From NCBI GenBank assembly GCA_016858145.1, contig JAEHOE010000024.1, positions 248,001 through 312,000 of the forward strand: a DNA stretch of 64,000 bases, in the 5' to 3' direction. Below are positions 1 to 10,900 of this stretch, piece by piece. The notes beneath the pieces are model-generated. The model was not told where the DNA came from. It saw only the letters and a program-made list of their open reading frames with translations, and searched no databases. Position 1 is the stretch's first letter. Each line of letters opens with the position of its first letter. The position numbers were made by a program, and so were the translations under genes. This DNA comes from Edaphochlamys debaryana. Its lineage: Eukaryota; Chlorophyta; Chlorophyceae; Chlamydomonadales.

Positions 1-2035
1 CTCGCTGCCGCCGCCGTACGGCCCGGGCTCGCAGCCGTACGGTCCCATGCCGAGCATGCCGTACGGCGGGCACATGCCCCCTCCGTACGATCCGTACGGA
101 TATCCGTACGGGCCCTACGGCATGCCGGACCCCAGCATGGGCTACTGGGGCATGCCGTATCCGCCGTACAGCTACCCGCCCATGCCGCACGGCCCGGGAC
201 CTCAGCAGCAGGGCCCAGGGCAGCAGTCCGGTCAGCGCGCGGGTGAGGGGACCAGCGGCGGCGCGCCCCCGCCGCCCTACCCGCCGGCCCCTTACCCGTA
301 CATGTACTCGCCCTACGGCATGCCAGGGTGAGTAAACGACGTCGTGCCGCTGCCTTGGGCGCATGCTGTACGGTAATGCTTAATGCTCCTCTTCGTTTCT
401 CCACATGACCAAGTCGCAATCCGTCTCACGGCAATGCTAACCTCAACCCCACCCTTGCGCCCTGCCCCGCCGCCCTGCAGGTATCCGCCCATGCACATGA
501 TGCACCCCTACAAGCCCGGCGGCCCCGCACCTCCCCCCTACCCGTCCAGCTCCGGCGCCCAAGCCTCGAGGCCCGGCATGGCCCCGCCCCCTGCAGCCGC
601 GGGCTCGGCCCGACCCGGCGCCGCACGCCTGCAGCCCGGCGCCCCGCCGCCGCACTACGCCCCGCCGGGCTCCCTCCCACACCCGGGCTACTACTACCCG
701 CCCCACCCCAGCCAGCCCCAGCCCCAGCACGCCTCCTCCCAGCCCGGCTTCCCGCCGCCCTTCCTGCCTCAGCCCACGCCCGCCCAGGCCCCGTCGCACC
801 TCGCCCACCAGGCTCCGCCTCACCACCTGCCCCTCCAACTCTCCCAACAATCCTACCCGACCCAACAATCCCAACACCCCCAGCACCCTCAGCAGCCCCA
901 GGCCGTGTCAGAGGACATAGCCATGGTGGCTCAGGCCTTCACCATGGGCGGGGACGACGAGGATCTGGATTTCAATCTGGACGACATTGAGCTGGACGAC
1001 ATCTCGCTGCCGCCCCTCGCCGACCTGGCCGTGGCTTCCTCCACCGAGGCACAGGCGCAGGCGCCCGGGGGTGCAGCTAGGGCGGCGCAGCCGTGGGGGT
1101 CACAGCAGCAGCATCGATCGCAGCAGGGCCGGCAGGTGGGCGGCGGCGGCAAGGTGCGGATCGAGATTAAGGCCGAGCCGAGGGACGACTCGGCGGTCAG
1201 TGACCAGGGCAGCGCTGACGAGGCAGGCGAAGAGGTGGCGCAGCAGGCATGCCGTACATGCCGCGGCCGCGCGGCCGCCACCACCGAGCACAACGTGGTC
1301 GCGTCCACACCCGAGGCCTGCATGCACACCGCCGCGCCTCCCTCCCCCACCTTCGCCACCACGCCCGCGCTCCTCCCCACCCCGGGCTCGGCCTCCGCCT
1401 GCGGCCCCCACGGCTCCGCCGCGGACCCCAGCTCCGCCGAGCCCGGCAACCGCGAGCCTTCGTTCGGCAGTGGCGTCGCCGGCTGCGACGTCACCGTCCT
1501 GGTCCGCGTGCCCTCCCTGCAGGGCAGCGGCCCCAAGGCCGCCGACCCGGCCGCCACGGACGCCTGCCAAGCCGGCGTGTCGGTCAAAGCTGAGCCGGTC
1601 GTGGCCGAGGCACCGTCTTCTGCCTGTGGCATGGAGATTTCGCCCAGCCCCTTCAACCCCTTCAGCCCCATCCAGCTCGGCGCCTGGGGTCTGGGCACGC
1701 CCGGGCCGGCCCACTTCGCCGGCTTCTCCCCTCTGACGGCGTCAAACCCGCCCAAGGGCTGCGGGCCCTCCTCCTCCGCTACCGCCTCCACGCCCGCGGG
1801 CTCCGCCAGGGCAGGCGCGGGGCAGCTGGCCAAGTTCAGCGGCTTCGGCCTCGGCATGGGCTTGAGCGCGGGCGGGGGTGCGCCGCGCCTGGATTCGCTG
1901 GCGCTGTCGGACCTTGGGTCGCTGGGCCTGGCGCCGTCGGTGGACATGGACGGGCTCGACTGCGCCCTGTTCCTGCAGAGCCCACCCCCCTCGGCCACCG
2001 CCGCCGCGGCGCTGGGCATGGCGGGCGCACTGTGA
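1..2035 (+). CDS. Pro/Tyr-rich protein with acidic region, 3' part of gene (5' end outside window)
   Basis: Two exons are visible, 1-327 and 481-2035 (stop TGA 2033-2035); the intron 328-480 has GTGAGT and CTGCAG ends and the phase-2 junction keeps the frame. The reading frame is open back to base 2, so the start lies upstream. The N-terminal part repeats PYG, PPPY and MP motifs and is followed by a Pro/Gln-rich stretch. Next comes an acidic segment (DDEDLDFNLDDIELDD, about 945-1005) and two PsiKxE motifs, IKAEP near 1165 and VKAEP near 1590. The C-terminus is Ser/Gly/Leu-rich (LDSLALSDLGSLGLAP). No folded domain is visible. The Pro/Tyr-rich start is loosely like that of plant G-box bZIP factors, and acidic plus SUMO-type motifs suit a nuclear regulator, but no DNA-binding domain lies in the visible part, so the function is unknown. 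Confidence 0.7.
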
Positions 2036-4815
2036 GCGGAGCCGCTCGAGTCAGACTGGACAGACTGAAAGTGTGTGAGACTGGACAGCCTCGGACTGGA
2101 CCGGACCGAACCGGACGAACGCATGTGAGCTCGTGAAGACCGGGGTAGGATCAGAACGGAGGACCGTTGGGATCGGGGTAAGCAGGGACGAGGCTCTGAG
2201 GACGGACGGACGGGTAGCTTTAATAGGACATGACACGGGCGTTGTGGGTGTGCTGCTTAGGCCTTAGGCCTAGGTTGGGCAACTGCGGCGCGCTTGCAAC
2301 ACAGCGTTTGGGCAGGGTTCGGGCCCGCCAAGTGCTGCACTGTTCTGTTGTTGCATTGCAGCAAGCAGAGGGGGTGGGTGGAAGAAGCTTTTAGGGGAAG
2401 GACTCGTGATGATAAGCGTCGTGCTACCCACTTACTACGTCTTCCTTTTCTGACGTGGTGGCGCACGGTATGCGGCAGCGTCAGTTGCTCCGCCGCACTT
2501 CACAAACCAAGGACATTAATAGGGTTGGCAAGAGCCACGCCATTAGCGTCCAGGTCTGCCGAAAGGCGTTCCTCGGCTTGCTGCCTATTGGTTGGGGTGA
2601 GCGTTGCAGAGCAGACGCTGACTTGACCGACGTTGTCTTTTTAGCCCCAGCGTTAGTTCTTGATTCATGTGATCAATGTTATGCCTAATTGGTGCACGCA
2701 CGTCTGCGTGCACGCATGGCTTTGCCCGTGCACTCAGGTGGGCGGCCAACTTGTGGCCGCCGGCGAACCTGTATCTATCCGGACCTGCAGCTAGGCAGCA
2801 CGTGACGAGCGTAGCCTTTCGTTTTGCTGCAAGCGCCGCCTCATATTCATCCGCGCGCCGCCTCTTGAATCCGTATGTCAGACATCAGCGCTTCGTTGCG
2901 CTTTCCTCTTTTGCGGTCACCCGGTGGTCAGGACAGGCGCTGCTTTGGGAATGCGTCGTGTACTGGAGGGCTGGGACACATGGCGGGTACCGGTAACCCA
3001 AACACCAGAACCGCTTTGCTTCGGCAGGCAGCAGAAGGACGGATGGGACCTCGCTGCGCAGGCAGGGCTAAAGGTGCCCTGTTTACTGCTTACCGGAGGG
3101 TGCGGCTGGCGAATGGTCTTTTATGCCCAGAGGATAAGATGTTGGTGTTGGTAGCAGTGGCAGTAGGTACAGGTAGAGCGTAGGCAGAGGTGCAGGCCTT
3201 GTGTTGGGGTTATGCAGCCGTCCAAATGACGAACTGCCAGGGCAGGGTAGCACCGCAGTGCAGCCGCGGCACTACCGGGGGGGGAGCAGGGCTGGAGAGG
3301 GCATATGTCGTGGGGGCCGGCTTTGCGTTGCTTGGCATGGCCGTTCCGTAAGGAAGGTCAGGCGGGACCTCCTGAAGGTGAGGCTCTCAAGCGCATGGTT
3401 ACGACTCAACGGCGATGCTTTCCTGTACAAGCGCATTGCTGTGAGTCGACGGACTCAATTGCGACGCCTTCCTTTGTGGGCACTTGGAGGCAGTAGGGCC
3501 AGGGCCACGCACGCCGCACCAGTCCTTTGCACGCGGTGGCAAGGCCGTGCCCTTGCAGAGGGGCACAGGCACCCACCCAGCTTGACAGCGGGCTGCCGAA
3601 CCTACCTACGCCGGTTGACTTCACAACTTTGCACCCGAACCAGCTTTGCACCTCTTGAAGGGAGCTTGGGCTGCCATGTGATATATAGTTGTCAACAGTG
3701 CTGTTATCTTCCGTCAGGACCTTCTGGCTGACAGCCAGAAACCCCCCCTGGGAGGGCCGCAATCTGGCCATGGAGCCAGACCGGCCCCCCCTTGGAGGGC
3801 TCAGATTCTTCTGGCTTGGTAGGGGGGCGACATGCGGGCTTGGCCCAACTGTTCTCCTCCTTGTGCAAACTTGCTGACCGGTCCTCAGCGCGTGCAGATG
3901 TCAGGCTGCGTAGCCCTCTCGGTCCCACTCTGGCCCCTCGTGCCCCATGTCCACAAGCGTGGAGCCAGAACCCCCCCACACCAAGGCCCAAATCCTTCTG
4001 GCTCAGAGCCAGAAAACCCCTGCTGGCGGGCCGAATCCTTCTGGCTAAAAAGAACAAGCTGCGACTTGTCAAGGCTTTTCCGAACCAGGTGTCAAGTATG
4101 CCTGGCCTCATCCATTCCTGGGCCTAAGTCAGTAAGCTCCGCACACTAGCGCCAAGAATCTTTTCCAAGCAGGGTCACGAGTGCGAACGCGGATCGCAGC
4201 CAGTGCGGCCCTGAAGACTGCGCAGGCGCGAAAGCTACGGCCCCGTCATCGCCGCTGTGAACGAATGTGTGCATGCACTGTCCTCACAATGCCCCCATAA
4301 CCATACTGGATTTGCATACGGACTTGCATACGGCCGCGTCCTCCCACGCCCTTGCCCACGCCCAGCATGCAGGGGGCTTCGGGCACGCTGACGGGGCGAA
4401 CTCGGCGGGCGGGCGGGCGGGCGCCCTACCCTGGGGGGTGCCCTACCCTGTGTACGGTGCAGACGTCTGACATCAGCCGCCTGCCACAGTCAAAAAGCAC
4501 CTTAGATTCTGTCGTTGTGAATGCCGAAGACGCTCTCGTGCTGCGTGTTCATAGCGCAAGTTCCCTTCGGCGGAGCCTGTGTGAGGAAGCGACTCGCGCC
4601 TGACACGCCGGTGGCTAGCTACAAAATGCCACTAACATCTTCTAGGTTGACAGCGCCTGCGTCAAAAACCAAGTAGCGCCCGGCTCGCTATGAATTGCGT
4701 TCGTTGCGTGGTCGGCCGCACGAGCGAGCAGCACACAGCGCTGCATGAGATATAGACGCACATAGCTTTAGCGACGAGTTTTGTGAGGAGGCGCTGCCTG
4801 CTGGCGGCTTGGAGG
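2036..4815. other. 3' flank and intergenic, 2.8 kb
   Basis: No convincing coding exon was found here. The proximal part is probably the 3' UTR of the upstream gene; I did not see a TGTAA poly(A) signal. The stretch from about 3720 to 4056 carries repeated inverted motifs, listed separately. The distal part should hold the promoter and 5' UTR of the metalloproteinase gene; a weak AT-rich element (GATATAGA) lies near 4748, about 70 bp before its start codon. Confidence 0.5.
3720..4056. repeat. Cluster of TTCTGGCT / AGCCAGAA inverted repeats
   Basis: TTCTGGCT-gac-AGCCAGAA occurs at about 3722-3740 and TTCTGGCT-cag-AGCCAGAA at about 3996-4014, both followed by A and C-rich runs. A third inverted pair, TCTGGC-catgga-GCCAGA, is at 3763-3780. 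Single arms recur near 3808, 3962 and 4038. The copies share flanking C-runs and 'aatcctt', so they look like diverged units of one repeat rather than chance hairpins. Confidence 0.6.
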
Positions 4816-4903
4816 ATGATGCTGGCTCGCCGCGCGGCAGGTGCTCAGCACCTTTCCATCATATTCCTTACACTAGCGCTCACAGCGCTTACACATTCAA
4901 TAG
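4816..4903 (+). other. Signal-peptide exon of the metalloproteinase-like gene
   Basis: Two tandem ATGs (4816, 4819) precede an Arg-rich n-region and the hydrophobic core IIFLTLALTAL. The exon ends in phase 1 at a GTACGG donor. The acceptor that continues the proline-rich frame in phase 1 is GTGCAG ending at 5321, which supports this join. The in-frame GTG upstream at 4783 is not a likely start. Confidence 0.7.
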
Positions 4904-7900
4904 GTACGGGGTCTCTGTCCGGGGGTGAGTTCTGTTGGGAATGCGTCGGCCATCTAGAACCGCAGGCTGCACAGTTACCGACTAGACTACATTGTGCGTG
5001 ATGAGCGCTTCTCTTATGCCAACGGGAAGCTATGGCGAGGTCGGCCGGCTCAGGCCGCTCCTCGCTCCTTTTTAGCCACTCGCTGTCCACGGCTCTCCAC
5101 ATACCGTTCTGATGCTCCTGGAGGAGTATTCCTGGCAGACGGTACAAGGCCCGCAGAGGCCCAAACTACAAGTTGTCTGACGGCCAACCCTTCGTGCCTT
5201 CGTCCCCTGCATCGTGCCGTCCTCGCCCCTCATTCACGGCATGCTCTCGCCCACGCATCCTCTTACCCACGCGCGGCCTTCCGAAGCCGCCTTCGAGCTG
5301 CCCCTCCATGCACGCGTGCAGCCTGTTGCCCCTCGCCCACGACCCCTGCATCCCGCTCACCGCCCCCAACCCCAGGGCCATCCCCTCCTTCGCCGTGGCA
5401 GCCTAAGCCGCCTGGCCCCACACCGGCCAGCCCGCGGCCCCCATCACCCCCCGGGCCACCGCCTCGGCCTCCCTCGCCTCTGCCCTCGCCCCCCAAGCCA
5501 CCAGCCCCGCCCCTACCACCACCTCGCCCCCCTGCACCACCTCCCTCACCTCCAAAGCCGCCGCTCCCCCCGCCTCGGCCTCCCGCGCCCCCACCGCTAC
5601 CCCCAAAGCCGCCCCTGCCCCCACCTCGACCGCCCCTGCCACCACCAAAGCCGCCCCTGCCGCCTCTGCCCTCGCCCCGGCCGCCCACGCCGCCTCCCTC
5701 TCCCCCCAAGCCGCCCCTGCCACCACCCAAGCCGCCCCGTCCGCCTAGCCCTGGGCCCAGTCGTCCCACTCCACCCCCTCGACCGCCACTGCAGCTCCCG
5801 AAGCCCCCCGGACCGCCTCTGCCCCCCCGCCCTCCAGCTCCGCCTCTGCCTCCGCGGCCCAACCCACGCCCACCGTCTCCCCGGCCTCCTGCCCCGCCAC
5901 AACCGCCACCACAGCCCCCCTCTCCCCCTGAGCCACCACCGGGGCCGCCGTCACCGCCCTCGCCCCCGGCACCTCCGTGAGTCGTGGGCATGGGATGCAT
6001 GGAAGATGCACGAAGATGCTCAAGCAGAGCTTCGGGTGCCTAGGAAGGCTCCATTCCATCCGGCGCTCTCTTCCAGTTCTTCAAAGAGCCTGTGTGGGCG
6101 CTTCCTGGCAGCAGGCATCCCAGCGGTTATTATATTGTCTTGTGCTGGGCAGCGGTTTGGCAGCGGTGACAGTTGTACGAGCGATCGAGACAGAAGCGCT
6201 TTGGTTAACATGGACCGGATACATCCTGCGTGTGTCCACCTGCCGCCCCGCAGGCCTCGGCCGCCCAGCCCGGCCCCGCCCCCACGCCCTCCACGTCCTC
6301 CGCAACGTAAGATGAAGCAGCAGGGAGGGGACCATTCCTCGCCTCTACTAGGGAAAAGCAGGAGGTGCTTATGTGATGCTGTCGTCATGCACCGCCGTAC
6401 TGCACAACTAGCTAGGTGGTGAATGCTTTTGAAGGCCTCTTGCATGCGCATGTTGCCTCCTAACCATCAATCCATATTTCTATCATTCTGTGCAGCGCCC
6501 TCGCCGCCAGTGCCCGTGGGAGGCACCAGCTTCAACCTCACAGTGAGGCGCGATGCGTGGAAGGGCTAATGGGAGATGGTTACTGTGGAGCGAACTGAAG
6601 TCGAATGAAAGGAAAAAGGCGGGCATGGGCGGGACGGAAGCGTGCGGGGGTGAGGGAGAAGGGAACATTCGGCCAATCCATGCATGATGTGATGGGCCCA
6701 CCCGACATCGGCTCAGCCCCTAGGCCGCCCCAGCACCTGTGGCTCTCTAAATGCAAAGCGTACGTGTGCCCGCCACCTGTGCCTCCTCCGTGCCTTCAAT
6801 CACAGGGCACGCTCCGTTTCCTGGACACGCACACAGAGGTGCTGTGGCTGCTAGAGTCTGCGGCCGACAGGGCCCTGTTCAGGCTAGACCTTTGGGCGCC
6901 GCCCCTCGATGCTGCCACTCAGGAGCCCTTGTTCGATTCGGGCAGCTACGTCAGCCTGGTGAGGCAGGGGCGAGGGTCACTCGGGGCTCATAGGCCACTT
7001 GAGAGGTTCAGGTGCCATGTTGGCGGCCAAGTGCTGGTTGGGAAACTCACTAGCACTGAGTGTTCAGAAAGAGCTGGGCAGCAGGGACTGACTCAAACCT
7101 CGCCCGCCATATGTGCCTCGACTCAGGTGTGCACGCCGCTGCTTGCCGTGAACACCACGTGCATTCAAGTTACGAACGTCGTGAAACTCAAGTAAGACAA
7201 ACACATGAAAGATGAGGGGCAGTGCGTGGGAGGGATGAACGAGCAATCAAGTGTTCCACCCCGTTCAAGCCCGACCCCTCAACTTCAACCCCACCTTGTG
7301 GTCCGTCACAGTGTAACGGCTGGCCCCACCTCTCTGAACGTCACGGTGCGGATGCTAGTGCTCGTCATCACAACCAACAATGATCCGTCATGCGCTTCGC
7401 CTTCACTCAACAACAGCGAGGTCAGAGGGGAAATTTACGGACGTGTACTAGAAAGAGCCAACCGCAGCACAACTTAAGCCCACCCGCCCCTTGCTCCTTT
7501 GCTTGCTTGCGTGTCATTTCACGCCAGGTGAGGGGCCTGTTTTGGAACCCAAGCAGCGGCTACGTGTACCAAATGATCAACTGCTCGTACGGCTTCATGT
7601 CCTTCGACCCGATTGCGTTCACGGTGAGCGAGCGTTGGAAGCCGTGCTTTATCCCCTTGTGCCAGCCATCCAGGCATGTATTCATGTATGGCGCTAGCTA
7701 GCCCGCTTAGGGGTCAGGTGCAAGCGGGAAATAAACGTCGATCACCTCGGCCGTACGGCATGAGGGAAGTGATCATGTATATCTTCTTAATCTTCTGTGA
7801 ATCACATTTGAGTTTTGTCCCTCTTGCCTCTGCAGGTTCTTCAAGTGGCGCTACCTTGCAGCGAGGCCGTCTACTACTGCGCATTTGCAGACATCCGGTC

Positions 7901-10900
7901 CGCGGCGCGGGGTGTCGCAAACCTGACCCTCGGACGTAAGCTGGCGGTGCCCCGGCTGCGGTATTGGCTCCACTAGCTCCATCCACGGGCAAGGGACGGG
8001 CGCCCGGGAGCCGGATCTGCTTGATCCTTAGGGAAATGTAGCAACCTTTCTTGCGCGCGTGCTCCAATCAATCCAATCAATTGCCCCCAGGAGCACGCAT
8101 GGCGACATTCAGCCACGTGGTCTACATCATGCCCCCAATTGCCTCTTGTTATTGGGGCGGCCTGGCCACTCAGAAGGGCCCGGACGTCTGGTACATGCCC
8201 AGCATATGGGTGAGCCATCGACAGCGCTGCTAGCTGGCCGTTTTTTTACTGAAGGTTATTCAAGTGTCTGTACACACCGTGCTCTCTGTTTATTAGTACT
8301 GCGCCGTTGCTGCCCGCGGTCGCGCAGGGTTTGTACCGGCGCGGCACCGTCCTGCAGGAGATGTTTCATACCCTTGGCCTCTTCCACGGGTGGCAAGGGG
8401 GAAATGAGTACGGCGATGACACAACGTGTCAGGGGTGAGCCGGCAGTTGCAAAGCAGACTGGCATCTTGTTTCCCGCCCACTTGTGGATGGGCGTGCTTC
8501 GTTCAGAGCTGCTGACGTTTTTACTTCGTTCTGCGTCGTCTCCTCTTCTTCTGTGGCACCACGTGTGGCCTGTGCTGCTGGCTGGGAACGCAGGTTTGGC
8601 AGCTCTTGGTAAGCAGGCAAGGAACGAAACAAAGAGAGGCGCATTGGCTGGTATATATGCTTCAATTACAGAGGAAGAGCATTGGCTGGTTCTTTGCAAC
8701 ACATGTGCCCTCGCTGCCCTCGCTCTGTGCGCAGCCCTTCAGCGCCAGAGCTTGCCTTTCTGGGATGGTCTACTGCTCTGGCAAATGTGACAGGACTGGA
8801 GCTAGCGAGAACCGGTAAGCAATGTCCTACTTCAAGACAAATCGCACGGGTTCAGGAGATACTTGGGTCCCATGCACGCATACGGGGCAAGCAAAAAGCA
8901 TCATGCGGCAATGAAACCGGGCTCGGTGGGCAAGCGCATCAGCCTTGCGTACGTGTCATCAATGCAATAGAAGGCAAACTCAGCAGGAGCGTGTTGTGTT
9001 TGGGGGTGGCATGTGGAAGGCCATTAGTAATGAACTTCATTCGGTGCGGCTGCCATGCATGCAGGGATTTGCATCAGCTATCGGCTGCGCGCCACGTGGC
9101 AAGGGGCGCAGGACTCGTACATCAAGGTTGTGCCTGACTGGGTGCCAGACAGGTGAGCAATCAAGGGAAGTTGGCTTTGCAAAGGATGCCTGGGCATGGT
9201 TGGAGAGGTGCTTAGGCAAGAAAAGAAGAGAAAAGGGATCTTATCGATGAGCTTTCACAAACTTTGGTAAGCTCCATTAAGCTTGGCTTGACATGGGACA
9301 CGGACTCATTAAGATTTGCACAAGCATGTTTATTCACTAAGGTTAATCCCATGCCCCTGCCACGCACTGTGCCACGCACCTGGATCCGCCGGCCTACCCT
9401 GCATGCCCTGCCCCCCGCAGCACGAAGAACCTTTACCTGTCAGTGCGTCAGTCGCTTGGCGGGGACAACAGCCTGCTGCCGCAGTACAATAACACGCTCA
9501 GTGTGCACGAGGCGCTCCGGGACCGCGCCGACCAAGTGCGGGGTGACTTGGACCCGCGGTTCACGCTGCGAGCAACGCTGGGCACAACCAGCAACACGCT
9601 CAGGAGATACGACGTGGAGGAGCTCAAGCTGTCAGTATTTGCTGGAGGTAGGTGAGATCAGAGATCCGAGATCCATCCAGCAGCGGACGGAGACGTTTTC
9701 GTGACGGGTCCAGTGCCCGGGGCATCCATGGCCGCCGGTCCTTCTATGCTCCATCCATTGAGCACGTGCACAGTTGAGGGGTGCACACCATGCCGCCCGG
9801 CCACCCCGCCCTGCAGACATGGTGGAGAATGGCACCAAGATCGAGGTGTACATCTGCCGCTACGCCCAGAGTAGAGGAGAGTGCATTCCACCCTTCTCGC
9901 CGTAAGCTAGGATTCTCCTCGCACCCTAGCTTCTGATGAAGTTACACCTCCTTGGGGCAGTTTCCTCAGTTTGCTTGCGGTTTTGGACACATGTTGACGA
10001 ACATCGCTCGGTTTACCCGCCGCCCGCAGGTGCCCGAGCGTGCCCGGATTCAGCGCAAGGGTGGACGTGGACAGTTGGGGGTCTGACATGGCGGCAGGCT
10101 TCGATAACATAACAGAGCTTGCGGACTGGTGTCGACAGCAGTCCGGCTGTGCGGGATTCAGCTGGTTTGCTGGCTACGGAGTGCCCAAGCGCAACGCTAC
10201 CGCAAATAGATTTAACCAGTTGGGAGTGTGCCTGATGGCCAAGATCATGCCCCCTCGTAAGTGCCTTGCTGCTAGTTGCTTGACGGCCGCGCTGTGGTAA
10301 GGGTCGGTACTTTGCTAGTGGGGGGGCATCTAATTTGGGGGGTTGTGGCAACTGGGGAAATGGTACTAGAAACGGGTCGGCCCAGCTAGGCTGAGGTCGA
10401 GCGTCGTGGGGAGCGCCGAACCACGTACCTGACTTTATTTCTTGACGGAACATTGTCACTTTTCCGTTCCGTTTGACCCTGCCTGTCCGCAGCGAGCCCT
10501 CCAGCGCCACGTGAGTGTTGCTTGATGGGGCATTAATGCATGATTAAAAGCGGGGACCAACTGCATCGTGCCGTTCTGAATTTGTTCGTTGCTTGGTCTG
10601 TGGTGTGTCTTCGCAGCTCCGGTGCCCCCGCTTCCACTTCCTCCCCGTGCACCTCGTGAGTGCTCGGCACTTCGCGTTACCGACCCTGGCTGGGTGTGCG
10701 TTGTTATGTGTACGGTATGGGTGAAACGGCTTCGTCTACGCCGTTACGCCAGCTCTTTATTTATTTCTGCTCTGACTCCTAGCCCACCAAATAAACATAC
10801 CGCCCCACTGCAGCACCTCCAACACCCCCACGGCCGCCGTCTCCACAGCCGCCCCAACCCCGTAAGGCCTGATCACCCGATTTGATCCTGTTTTATCTGA

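Noticed and set aside
931..2124. 397-codon open frame on the - strand
   Set aside because: Shadow of the + strand Pro/Tyr-rich gene; no family resemblance and no splice support.
4783..4815. Upstream in-frame GTG start for the metalloproteinase-like protein
   Set aside because: GTG is not a normal nuclear start; two ATGs at 4816 and 4819 give a proper signal peptide.
5214..6422. 402-codon His/Arg/Pro-rich frame on the + strand
   Set aside because: It is the alternate frame of the PPSPPP exon; the chosen frame links in phase to the signal peptide and peptidase exons.
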